In this document: positions 18,301 to 25,787 of the stretch, piece after piece
How the letters are laid out: every line of letters starts with the position of its first letter
Numbering within the stretch: the stretch's first letter is position 1
NCBI GenBank assembly: GCA_965117025.1
Contig: OZ220746.1
Location: 806,001 to 870,000 of the forward strand
Direction of reading: 5' to 3'
DNA: 64,000 bases
Source of the DNA: VXPQ01 sp965117025
GTDB taxonomy: Bacteria; Bacteroidota; Rhodothermia; Rhodothermales; VXPQ01
Notes under the pieces: model-generated
Told to the model about the DNA's origin: nothing
Databases searched by the model: none
What the model saw: only the letters and a program-made list of their open reading frames with translations
Position numbers and translations under genes: made by a program

Positions 18301-18466
18301 GGATAGGCCGGATATGCTCGTTAAAATCCACCCGGTCGGGCAGGTCCCCGTCAGTGTTCGACGCAGGGAAGGGAATCAGAAAGAACAGCGCCAGCGCAAC
18401 AAGCGCGCCCAGTCCGATCAGGACGCGGCCTCGTAAAAACCCGGGACGTGAACCCAAAAGATGCAT
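15356..18466 (-). CDS. DUF1549/DUF1553 cytochrome protein (second copy)
   Basis: The product is 1036 residues from the ATG at 18466. The frame could begin at a TTG at 18523, but that would overlap the GH116 gene, and the ATG gives a proper signal: MHLLGSRPGFLRGRV then a hydrophobic stretch. The N-terminal cytochrome domain carries CFLCH, and DUF1549 carries a second site, CARCHDHKFDPI. DUF1553 fills the C terminus (LARAIANPENPLTARVMANR). Unlike the first copy there is no clear LamG domain in the middle region. It is coupled by a 4-bp overlap to its DUF1501 partner and begins 28 bp after the GH116 gene, which links it to glycoside breakdown. Confidence 0.9.
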   Translation of the reverse strand: MHLLGSRPGFLRGRVLIGLGALVALALFFLIPFPASNTDGDLPDRVDFNEHIRPILSNNCFLCHGPDVSTREADLRLDLREHATARLEGGGRAIVPGNTRRSLLVQRITAEDPEVRMPAKEVKKTLDSREIALLKRWIKQGAEYKEHWSFIAPEKSDVPEVPAGWPATGAIDRFIGARLSGAGLKPAPPASREALIRRLSYVLTGLPPSPEEVRAFVADESPDAYERLVDRFLASPHFGERWARHWMDLVRYADARGHEFDYTIQGSWRYRDYLIRAFNADVPYDRFVAEHLAGDMLETPRRHPERGFDESALGTAFYALGEGTHSPVDVRQDEADRIDNIIDVTSKTFQGLTVACARCHDHKFDPIPTTDYYSLYGIFESTRFAPTSLLPVDFTARLDSIKALKNEMRQRLADGWLGELAEAPVRQAALRFPPQEDRADESSGPVSQGDDPSSFRVLGDFRHGRFDGWLAHEPAFGSSPVMGEPVLDRREMTLDSLAFGVASSQRWTRGIPGALRSPTFVIEHDTIAVMAAGRQSTLRIVVDNFQLIQNPIYGGLEQVVKDSDMRLHHFDVGMWRGRKAYVELLAGIYEKGRHVSENHHLVAGDSAYIEVAYAVAYTGELPDMALHYSSSSGAPPDAVQQAVRAWASGQAEAAQVALLNASLRQGLLDASLDPVAPLIAQIEEVKTRLDEPARFAGVTDGDAVHSPVFERGSYQMLAEDPVPHRFLTALDPDGAPFTTTASGRLELARAIANPENPLTARVMANRIWHHVFGRGLVETVDNFGAQGKLPTHPALLDYLALRFVEQGWSVKSMIREMVRSHTFRQSTQADVQAAEVDPENLFWRHYPVRRLEAEAIRDAILTVSGRLDTRMYGEPVPIHLTEFMEGRGRPKASGPLDGAGRRSIYLAIRRNFLSPMMLVFDMPIPFSTFGKRNATNVPAQSLTMLNDSLVVQQAAVWAGNLVALQGLDVDEKIDHIYLTALSRLPTEEERDNAIAFIRQQANGYGLSEQEAFDDLRSWAAYCHVVLNLKEFIYLVS

Positions 18467-18494
18467 GGTGCGATGTGGGTATGCCGCTGTATGT

Positions 18495-21092
18495 TTACAA
18501 ACCGGCCGTCTCTTCCACTTCAAACGTTATAGCCTGACCGGCCTCCACATGCCGGGGCTCTTCAAAGTCTGTCTGTCCATAACCGTTCAGGATAAAGCGG
18601 TTCAATGTCAGATCGCCGTTAAGCGCGCTTAGCGTCAGCGATTTCCGGTTGTCCTGGTTGGTTATGGTCGCGCTCCCGTACTGGTACCCGTTAGACCAGA
18701 AATACTTCCCTTCTTCCGGGTTAAAGGCCATGCTGTGGTCAACGGCGGAATAGCGAAATCCGGTATAGGCCAGTATACCTGCCCAGGCCGCCATGGCCCG
18801 GGCATAGCGATGACCGTATTCCCCTTCATTAAACGGGTTTCTTTTATGGCCGTCATAGCGATCCCGGATGGCCTGGAAGACCTTTAAACCCGCATCCACC
18901 TGTCCTTCATAGATCATGTGGGCCGCCGTGCTGTATTCAAAGCCGGTCATGATCTCCGTGTAGTACGGAAAAGGAAAATCCAGCAGATCGCCGCGAGGAT
19001 AGCTGGCCATGAGAAGCCCCGCCTCGTCGCCCAGTCCAAAACTGCGGAACGTGTTGAAATGCTCGTTGAAGTTATCGATCCAATTATACTTCATGATACT
19101 TCTCAGCGTGGTCTGCACGTTATCCGGATCCAGCACATAGCCCAGGCCCGCGGTATGCGCCAGATATTGACCCACCAGCTGATCGACCAGGCACCCCTTG
19201 CCCAACTGGGCCACCTTGCTGGTACCCTCCGGAATATGATGCTCATAGTACTCGCCATTAAAAATATTGGCGTCAATCCACGCCCGGCCCCGTTCATACA
19301 GGTCCCTGCATTCCTCGGCAAAGGCAATATCTCCCACGTGCCTCGCCATTTCTTCCGAGGCTCTGAGGGCGCCCAGGTACCAGGCCGCCATCTGCGGATT
19401 GGGGCCCTGGTAATTGATGTCCATGGTGTTGTGCTGACTGCCCTCCATGACGCCATCCTTGTCCTGATCCCAGATGCCCGTCCAGGCAAAACTCATGGCC
19501 TTTTTGATGTTAGGCCACATCTCGACGAGTTTTTCATCATCTCCCGATAATTGCCACTCGCGATACATCTTGATCAGCGTGCCCATCTGGCCGTCGGCCG
19601 CCCAGCGCTGGAAGCTTTTCGCGCGCATATCAAGCGGCAGGCCCACCCGATGGCTCATGCCGCCATCGTCGTTGGTAGCATGCAGAAACTCCACCTCCCG
19701 GAACTTGGTGGCGAGGTCTCCAAAAACAAAAGGAACGGTCGACTCATAATTCCACACGTGAAAACAGGTGCCAAACCCCCATCCCGAACTTTTCGAAGCG
19801 CCTATTTTGGTTCCGTTGATGCTGCCCGTGCCCTCAAATCCAAAGGGGAAGCCATCGGCTGTTCGAAAAACGGTTTGGCTGCGCAGATTGTTGAGGTTAA
19901 ACAAACCGGCTTCCTTAAGCACTTCGGGCACATCGCTTTCCGTCAGGGTCCGCACAAAGCGCACCGTCTCCCTTTCAAGCCCTTCCAGCTCAGCCGCTGT
20001 CTGCTCCGCTGCGTCCCAGGCATCCTGATAAAGCGTCGTGTAATAATTGCCGACGATTTCCGTGCCCCCGAAAGCCCCCGCATGGTGCACCCCATGATCC
20101 CAGGCTCTGCGATTGGGGAAATGCCAGGTAAGCATAAACGTGATGACCTTGCTCTCGTTGGGCTCCAGACCCACTTTTACCGCCAGCGTAGCCGGAGGCG
20201 TCGGAATGGCGTGCGTGGTGTCGGGGTGGTCCGTGAGTTCTCCGTCGGCGACGAAATCATCCCAAAACTCCCGGAAGGTCCAGTTCCAGCCCAATTGCGC
20301 CCAGGAAGTCCGGTAGGTCACGTCTTCGGAAGGGGTGGTCAGGGCCATCGTCCCCCAGTTGACATCTTCAGGGTCCACCCCCTCGGAGGACATGAAGATG
20401 CCCGCCAACCCCTCGCCTGCACGATATTCATTGACATTCCCTTTGGGCTCTCCGCTCCAGCCATCCGCGCCGATATAATTGGGCACCATCCCGCAAATGG
20501 CGGCCTCTATGGCCTCGTCCGATGTGTTGGTCAGTACGTATCGCAACACCGCCACGGGAATACCGCTCTTGTCCGCATCGCCCATGATCAGGGGGTTGAA
20601 GGCTTCCAGGCGTACCTGCATAGGCACATCCTGATGCCTGAAATCCACCTGGGCAAGAGGGTAGGCTGCTGCAAAAGAGGTCTCTTCAAACCGGGGGAAG
20701 CCCGAGTTGACGGCATCCGCTCCCCAGTCTCCATAGTATTCCTTGACCTGCACAGGCCCTTCCAGCACTCTGACCTTGCCTTCGCGGTCCTGCTGCTTGT
20801 AATACAAGGCGAAAAAGGGTCCGTTGGCGATCGTAGGCAGGACCAGCTTGAAGGCGGGTAAGAAGCCGAGGGCGCCCCGGTTCATGATCTCCCAGTCCCG
20901 CAAGTCCCCCCGGCCACCCAGTGAAACGGTGCCCGTGCCGATGCCGCCCAGGGGCATGGCGACTTCATCGAGGTATTGGCCGGAATAGGTCTTCAGGACC
21001 GGCCATTCGGTATTCCATTGGGTGGTGGATGTTTGACAGGCAGAGGCAACGACCAGCAACATCGCGCCCAAAAAACATGCGAGCCTGGACAT
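18495..21092 (-). CDS. GH116-type glycosidase lipoprotein (DUF608)
   Basis: This 865-residue exported protein has a lipobox at VASAC (Cys19). The N-terminal part carries MPLGGIGTGTVSLGGRGDLRDWEI, the signature start of the GBA2_N/GH116 family. The C-terminal (alpha/alpha)6 part has HVWNYESTVPFVFGDL and DKDGVMEGSQHNTMDINYQG. By analogy with GBA2, where an aspartate in a similar position is the acid/base, the Asp in NTMDINY is a candidate catalytic residue; this is inference. Known members cleave beta-glucosides, glucosylceramide or related linkages. It heads the operon that continues into DUF1549/DUF1501, the SDR and the sugar transporter, and has a candidate promoter and operator upstream. 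Confidence 0.85.
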   Translation of the reverse strand: MSRLACFLGAMLLVVASACQTSTTQWNTEWPVLKTYSGQYLDEVAMPLGGIGTGTVSLGGRGDLRDWEIMNRGALGFLPAFKLVLPTIANGPFFALYYKQQDREGKVRVLEGPVQVKEYYGDWGADAVNSGFPRFEETSFAAAYPLAQVDFRHQDVPMQVRLEAFNPLIMGDADKSGIPVAVLRYVLTNTSDEAIEAAICGMVPNYIGADGWSGEPKGNVNEYRAGEGLAGIFMSSEGVDPEDVNWGTMALTTPSEDVTYRTSWAQLGWNWTFREFWDDFVADGELTDHPDTTHAIPTPPATLAVKVGLEPNESKVITFMLTWHFPNRRAWDHGVHHAGAFGGTEIVGNYYTTLYQDAWDAAEQTAAELEGLERETVRFVRTLTESDVPEVLKEAGLFNLNNLRSQTVFRTADGFPFGFEGTGSINGTKIGASKSSGWGFGTCFHVWNYESTVPFVFGDLATKFREVEFLHATNDDGGMSHRVGLPLDMRAKSFQRWAADGQMGTLIKMYREWQLSGDDEKLVEMWPNIKKAMSFAWTGIWDQDKDGVMEGSQHNTMDINYQGPNPQMAAWYLGALRASEEMARHVGDIAFAEECRDLYERGRAWIDANIFNGEYYEHHIPEGTSKVAQLGKGCLVDQLVGQYLAHTAGLGYVLDPDNVQTTLRSIMKYNWIDNFNEHFNTFRSFGLGDEAGLLMASYPRGDLLDFPFPYYTEIMTGFEYSTAAHMIYEGQVDAGLKVFQAIRDRYDGHKRNPFNEGEYGHRYARAMAAWAGILAYTGFRYSAVDHSMAFNPEEGKYFWSNGYQYGSATITNQDNRKSLTLSALNGDLTLNRFILNGYGQTDFEEPRHVEAGQAITFEVEETAGL

Positions 21093-21219
21093 GGTTCAGG
21101 TGTGTTTTAGTCCGGAAATTCTTCTTCGCCCGATGATAAACAAGCCCGGCTACGGTTAACCCCTGCCTTTTCCCAAAAACCAAAAGGCGATGAGTGAGGC
21201 AAAAGGGTCTCAACGAAAA

Positions 21220-21241
21220 CAAATGTTAAGGTTAACATTTG
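21220..21241. promoter_or_regulatory. 22-bp perfect palindrome, candidate repressor operator
   Basis: The arms CAAATGTTAA and TTAACATTTG flank a central GG, giving a perfect 22-bp inverted repeat. It lies about 130 bp before the GH116 start codon and just downstream of a candidate promoter, where a repressor would block transcription. The TGTTAA..TTAACA core resembles LacI-family sugar operators. A shorter GGTTAACC palindrome is at 21154-21161. No regulator gene is in the window. Confidence 0.6.
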
Positions 21242-21275
21242 ACTCCGCAAAAACATTGTCATCTCACTAAAGGCC

Positions 21276-21304
21276 AAAGTAGCCACCCCGTCGTTTCTTA
21301 TCAA
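21276..21304 (-). promoter_or_regulatory. Candidate sigma-70-like promoter for GH116 operon
   Basis: Read on the minus strand, TTGATA at 21304-21299 is followed after exactly 17 bases by TACTTT at 21281-21276. Transcription would start near 21269 and run through the palindrome at 21220-21241 toward the GH116 gene. The match is by eye to the general -35/-10 consensus; promoters in this phylum can differ. Confidence 0.45.
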
Positions 21305-21382
21305 GAAATTTTTGTTGAAAATGGTTTGTCCTATCGGGCATTGCGTACGGGTTTCGAGACGCCTGGTCCGAGGCGCTCCGTC

Positions 21383-22993
21383 TTACCTCTCCCAATCAAG
21401 CTGCTGCCGATAAAAATTCAACTCCTGCTTTTCCTGCCCATTCAAAGAGGTCGTATCCTGCATCATCAAGTGCTCAAAACGGGTTCTCTGGAAGGCTCTC
21501 ATCTCGGCCACCATGCTGTCGGCCATGGCCTGGCCGTACGGGCTTTGAGGATATTGGGAGATGTCTGTCAAGGCAGGATAGGTGGAGCCGATGGGCCGGC
21601 TGTTTTTTCCTTTTTGTCCATAATCCCCTATATCCTCCCTGGCCCGATTTGCAAGCTCCGTGAGCCGTCGGACCACCTCCGGGTGCTCGCCGGCGAGATT
21701 TCTTGTTTCCCCGATGTCGGTTTCGAGATCGAAAAGAAGATCTTCCGGCAAGACCTCGACCGTATTGGTAAACCAGGGAGCGCATTCTCCGTAAATCCCC
21801 TCTCGTTTCTCCGGACGGGCGAAATGGAGCTTCCATTTCCCTGCCCGGACAGCCTGTAACCAGGTCCCGGCGTAATGATAATACACCTCATGAAGCGTTT
21901 CCGTCGGATTCTCTCCCGTCATCAACGGAAAAAGATTTTTCCCGTCAATCACCCTGTCTTTCGGCATCTCCGCACCGGCGAGGGCGGCAAGGGTGGGAGC
22001 GACGTCAATGATTCCCACGACCTGTCGACTGATCTGGGAAGCCGGTATCACGTGCTTCCATTTCATGATCGCAGGCACGCGAACCCCTCCTTCCCAGGTC
22101 GATATTTTGCTTCCTCGCAGGGGTCCCGCACTGCCCGACTGTTCTCCGTGCCCGGCCCACGGACCGTTGTCGGAGGTATACATGATGAGCGTGTTTTCAT
22201 CCAGGTTTTCCTCTTCCAGTTTCTCGACGATCCGGCCCACACTCCAGTCGATCTCTTCAATCGCGTCGGCGTACAGGCTGACGCCACTTTTCCCTCTAAA
22301 ACCCTCCCCTGGGTAAATGGGAATATGCGGCATGGTAAAAGCGAGATAAAGAAAGAACGGGCCATCCTTGTGCCGGTCGATAAATCGGAGACTCTCACGA
22401 GTGAAGTCCCGGGTCATCCGGGAATGATCGGGGCGGATGGTAAGAAGGGAGTCATCGCGATAAAGCGGGACCGCAAAATTTTCAAAGGGCTGCGTCCCGT
22501 TCACCAGTCTGATCCCGTAGAAAAAGTCAAAGCCCTGCCGATTCGGCGCAAAGGCGTCTTGCTCGCCCAGATGCCATTTGCCCACAGCAGCCGTAGCATA
22601 GCCCTTTGTTTTGAGCACCTCGGCAATGGTAACCTCATCGGGATGCAGGCCAAAAGGAGACCCCCACAACTGGACATCGGCAAAGCCCGTCCGGGGCGCG
22701 TAGCTCCCGGTCATTAAGGCAGCCCTGGAAGGAGAACAGATCGGGTGGACGTAAAAGTCCGTGAACAATATTCCTTCGTTTGCCAGTTGATCGATATGGG
22801 GAGTACGGATGGTTTGCGACCCGTAACTGCCCAGATCCCCATAGCCTTGATCATCGGTCAGAATGACGATGATGTTAGGACTGGCGGAGGTGTTCTCCGT
22901 TTCGGGCGTTGGGGCTTGACATGCACCAAGGAGCATCAGAAGCCATGACCAGAACAACGGCCTGAACGCCCGGTTTCCTTTCCTTTTTTGCAT
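21383..22993 (-). CDS. Sulfatase lipoprotein (formylglycine type)
   Basis: The product is 536 residues from the ATG at 22993, which gives a lipoprotein signal with lipobox MLLGAC (Cys25). The earlier in-frame start at 23035 lies in the repeat-rich upstream region and is less likely. The sulfatase active site CSPSR is at residues 86-90, where Cys86 would be converted to formylglycine. The metal-binding start is IIVILTDDQGYGDLG, and YTSDNGPWAGHG also matches the family. It hydrolyses sulfate esters, probably on a glycan, in the periplasm or at the surface. The maturation enzyme is not in the window. It lies upstream of the GH116 operon on the same strand, separated by about 290 bp. Confidence 0.92.
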   Translation of the reverse strand: MQKRKGNRAFRPLFWSWLLMLLGACQAPTPETENTSASPNIIVILTDDQGYGDLGSYGSQTIRTPHIDQLANEGILFTDFYVHPICSPSRAALMTGSYAPRTGFADVQLWGSPFGLHPDEVTIAEVLKTKGYATAAVGKWHLGEQDAFAPNRQGFDFFYGIRLVNGTQPFENFAVPLYRDDSLLTIRPDHSRMTRDFTRESLRFIDRHKDGPFFLYLAFTMPHIPIYPGEGFRGKSGVSLYADAIEEIDWSVGRIVEKLEEENLDENTLIMYTSDNGPWAGHGEQSGSAGPLRGSKISTWEGGVRVPAIMKWKHVIPASQISRQVVGIIDVAPTLAALAGAEMPKDRVIDGKNLFPLMTGENPTETLHEVYYHYAGTWLQAVRAGKWKLHFARPEKREGIYGECAPWFTNTVEVLPEDLLFDLETDIGETRNLAGEHPEVVRRLTELANRAREDIGDYGQKGKNSRPIGSTYPALTDISQYPQSPYGQAMADSMVAEMRAFQRTRFEHLMMQDTTSLNGQEKQELNFYRQQLDWER

Positions 22994-23004
22994 AATCGAT
23001 ACCC

Positions 23005-23060
23005 GATCTATGCAATTATCGCATAATGCATACATGATCTATGCATTAATTGCATAGATC
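23005..23060. promoter_or_regulatory. Triple 10-bp repeat upstream of sulfatase, candidate operator
   Basis: GATCTATGCA occurs at 23005-23014 and 23036-23045, and its inverted copy TGCATAGATC at 23051-23060. The last two form a 25-bp palindrome with a 5-base centre (TTAAT). The direct copies are 31 bp apart, about three helical turns, which suits cooperative protein binding on one face. The array ends 12 bp before the sulfatase start codon. Confidence 0.6.
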
Positions 23061-23093
23061 AGACGGAATCGGCTCGATCTCCTCGCAAATTCC

Positions 23094-24041
23094 TTACAAA
23101 ACAGTCAGGTACTGGACGCTGAAAAGGCGGTTCGCGTCCATCCAGACATTGCGTACGGCGAAGCCGGCCCGCTCCGCAAGGCCCTGGAAACGCTCCAGCG
23201 TGAACTTGTACGAATACTCGACGCAGATGGGCTCGCCTTCCTCGAAACGGATATGATGCCCGTTCACGCGCACGGTCTGATCGCATGCACTCACCAGAGA
23301 CATTTCGATCCGCCCCTCCTCGAGATTGTAGACGGCCCGGTGCCGGAAAGTTTCCGGATCGAACGTGGCGCCCAGTTCCCTGTTCATGCGGCGCAGCAGG
23401 TTCTTGTTGAACGCCGCCGTAACGCCCTGCGCGTCGTTGTACGCCGCCTCGACCGTAGCCCGGTCCTTTTCGAGGTCCACCCCGATCAGAAGCCCGCCGC
23501 CGGGACCCGCCGCCTGCACCATGCGCGCAAGAAAGGCGTGCGCCTCGTGCGGTTCGAAATTACCGATGGTGGACCCGGGAAAATAAACCACCGTGCGCAC
23601 CGCATCGAAGCCGTTGGAGGGAACCGCAAAGGAGGTCGTGTAATCCGCGGGAACGGCGCGCATGGGAATATGCGGGTACATCTCCTGGAGATGCCGCATC
23701 GAGGCGCTCAGATGCTCCTCGGAAATGTCGATGGCCACATAGCCGGCCGGTTCCGGCATGCGGTCCAGCAGGAGGCGCGTCTTCAGGCTGCTTCCGCTGC
23801 CGTATTCGAGCAGCAGGCAGCGGGGGCCGAGACAGGCGACGATCTCGTCGAGATGCGCCTCCATGATGGCAAGCTCCGTAGCCGTCGGGTAATACTCCTC
23901 CAGTTCCGTAATCCGGTCGAAGAGGTGCGAGCCGCGCGCGTCGTAGAGATACTTGCACGGAAGGGACTTCGGCGTACGCCCCATGCCTTCCAGGACGTCG
24001 GCAAGCAGGGCATCGGCGGACAAAGGTACAGAATGGGTCAT
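23094..24041 (-). CDS. egtD: L-histidine N-alpha-methyltransferase (EgtD)
   Basis: EgtD makes hercynine, the first intermediate of ergothioneine, by adding three methyl groups from S-adenosylmethionine to histidine. The product is 315 residues from the ATG at 24041 (MTHSVPLSADALLADV). The frame extends upstream to 24164 but that part matches nothing in the family. Motifs are LPCKYLYDARGSHLFDRITE, the SAM-binding LLLEYGSGSSLKTRLLLDRM, VVYFPGSTIGNFEPHEA and a C-terminal CVEYSYKFT. The length is normal for EgtD. The gene follows egtB on the same strand with a 129-bp gap that holds no recognised gene. Together they form the two-gene ergothioneine pathway. Confidence 0.93.
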   Translation of the reverse strand: MTHSVPLSADALLADVLEGMGRTPKSLPCKYLYDARGSHLFDRITELEEYYPTATELAIMEAHLDEIVACLGPRCLLLEYGSGSSLKTRLLLDRMPEPAGYVAIDISEEHLSASMRHLQEMYPHIPMRAVPADYTTSFAVPSNGFDAVRTVVYFPGSTIGNFEPHEAHAFLARMVQAAGPGGGLLIGVDLEKDRATVEAAYNDAQGVTAAFNKNLLRRMNRELGATFDPETFRHRAVYNLEEGRIEMSLVSACDQTVRVNGHHIRFEEGEPICVEYSYKFTLERFQGLAERAGFAVRNVWMDANRLFSVQYLTVL

Positions 24042-24170
24042 GAATTCGGTGGCGGATAGCGTTCGGAAAATATACCTGAAAGCGCCGCCGAGGGTGTAGC
24101 GATGTTCGTACGGGAGCTTTGGAGCGAGGTTGCGCGAAAAGATATTTTCGGCAGGAAATGCCACGGCCTG

Positions 24171-25523
24171 CTACGGATCCTTCGCCAACCGGAACCCCGT
24201 GAATTGCCAGGCCGCTTCCGGGGGAAAGAAATTGCGATACGTGAGGCGTATGTGCGTCCTCGGCGTGACGCACGAGCCGCCGCGCAACACGAACTGATTG
24301 CACATGAACTTGCCGTTGTACTCGCCGAGCGCTCCTGTGGCAGGGGCATAGCCGGGATAGGGGGCATACTGGCTGCGCGTCCACTCCCATACATCGCCGT
24401 AGAGTTGCCGCAGCGCCGCGGGCCCGGCGCCGGTCGATCCATTCGTTCCGGCCGCGCTCCGCGGGCGGGCGGGACGGGGATGCATGGGGGCGTCTTCCAG
24501 AAAATGCGCGTCCTCAACAGACGGAGAACATGCGGACGCCGCCGCCTCCCATTCCTGTTCCGTGGGGAGCCGGGCGCCTGCCCAGCGGGCATAGGCATCC
24601 GCCTCGAAATAACTGATGTGTGCGGCCGGTTCGTTCGGAGTCACGGGTTTCATGCCGCCCAGCGTGTAGGTCCACCAGGCGCCGTCCCGCCGTTCCCAGT
24701 AGAAGGGTTCGGTCCATCCGCGCTCCTGAACGGCGGCCCATCCCATCGACAGCCACCACTCGGAACGCCGGTAGCCGTCGTCTTCCATGAACGCCATGAA
24801 CTCGGCATTCGTGACGGGCCGGTCGGCCAGAAGAAAATCCTCCAGGAAACATCGGTGCCTCGACCCCTCGTTGTCGAAGGCGAACCCGCCGCCGGCATGG
24901 CCGATCTCGTATATCCCCGCCTCGAACGGAACCCAGGTCAGGGGCGCGGTATCCCCCGCTTCGTTTTCGAAGGCCTCGTAGACGGGGCGCAGCGGATTCA
25001 CCGAAAGCACATGCTTTATATCCGTCATGATGAGTTCCTGGTGCTGCTGCTCGTGCTGCACGCCCAACTCGATAACCGGAGCAGCCTGCTGCGCAGCATC
25101 CGGGTCCGCCTCTTCCATGAACCGGAGCATCTGTTCATCCACATGGCGCCGGTACGCCATCACCTCCGCCACCGTAGGCCGGGAAATGTACCCCCGCCGG
25201 TCCCGGCAGTGCCGCTCCCCCGCCTGCACGTAATAGGAATTGAAGAGATAGGGGTATCCCTCGTGGTACAAGACATACGACGGGTCGAAATTCCGGAGCA
25301 CGAAGGTCTCGAAAAACCAACTCGTATGGGCAAGGTGCCACTTGGTCGGACTCACGTCTTCCATCGTCTGGATGACGCAATCTTCGACCGCAAGGGGTTC
25401 GACCAGGCGCTCTGTGGTCCGGCGTATGCGGCGATAGGCTTCGGCAAGGCGTCCGGGCACATCGCCGGGCTCTTCCCGGGCCCCGGCGGCGCCGCGCGCT
25501 ACATCCGGAAAAACAACGGGCAT
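24171..25523 (-). CDS. egtB: Ergothioneine sulfoxide synthase (EgtB)
   Basis: EgtB is an iron enzyme that joins hercynine to cysteine or gamma-glutamylcysteine with oxygen, forming the C-S bond of ergothioneine. The 450-residue product has an N-terminal DinB-like domain with the iron-binding histidines: PTKWHLAHTSWFFE (His66 likely) and GVQHEQQHQELI (His157, His161). The C-terminal half is an FGE-sulfatase-like domain ending VLRGGSCVTPRTHIRLTYRN and FTGFRLA. The thiol substrate cannot be fixed from sequence; two-gene clusters lacking egtA, egtC and egtE, as here, often use cysteine. It precedes egtD in the same orientation. Confidence 0.92.
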   Translation of the reverse strand: MPVVFPDVARGAAGAREEPGDVPGRLAEAYRRIRRTTERLVEPLAVEDCVIQTMEDVSPTKWHLAHTSWFFETFVLRNFDPSYVLYHEGYPYLFNSYYVQAGERHCRDRRGYISRPTVAEVMAYRRHVDEQMLRFMEEADPDAAQQAAPVIELGVQHEQQHQELIMTDIKHVLSVNPLRPVYEAFENEAGDTAPLTWVPFEAGIYEIGHAGGGFAFDNEGSRHRCFLEDFLLADRPVTNAEFMAFMEDDGYRRSEWWLSMGWAAVQERGWTEPFYWERRDGAWWTYTLGGMKPVTPNEPAAHISYFEADAYARWAGARLPTEQEWEAAASACSPSVEDAHFLEDAPMHPRPARPRSAAGTNGSTGAGPAALRQLYGDVWEWTRSQYAPYPGYAPATGALGEYNGKFMCNQFVLRGGSCVTPRTHIRLTYRNFFPPEAAWQFTGFRLAKDP

Positions 25524-25621
25524 ACGAACATCTCTCGGAATATTGAATCGGAATACCTGAAGGATACGTGTATTTTACGGGATGTGCGTAAATCGTTCAA
25601 CCTGATTGTATAAGTAGTACA

Positions 25622-25779
25622 GGATACTCTGATCGAAACTACTGCGCTCAACACTTCGCGTTCGCAAGTACAGGATGTCATGATTCCATCGTCGGAATCA
25701 GCGCGAAATCCTGCGGATTCGGGGCGTCGCGGACGTGACGCGCCCTTCGGGAGGCTGCGAGGACGTAATCGGAGTATCC
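25622..25779. repeat. Inverted-repeat element, copy 1 (158 bp)
   Basis: The element starts GGATACTCTGAT and ends ATCGGAGTATCC, so the termini pair with one mismatch. The inner part is clearly homologous to the element at 54592-54848, including the stretch GTGACGCGCCCTTCGGGAGG. It ends 8 bp before the malQ start codon. No clear target-site duplication is visible. It may be a MITE-like mobile element or a conserved folded leader. It fills most of the egtB-malQ intergenic region. Confidence 0.75.
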
Positions 25780-25787
25780 TATAGCCC

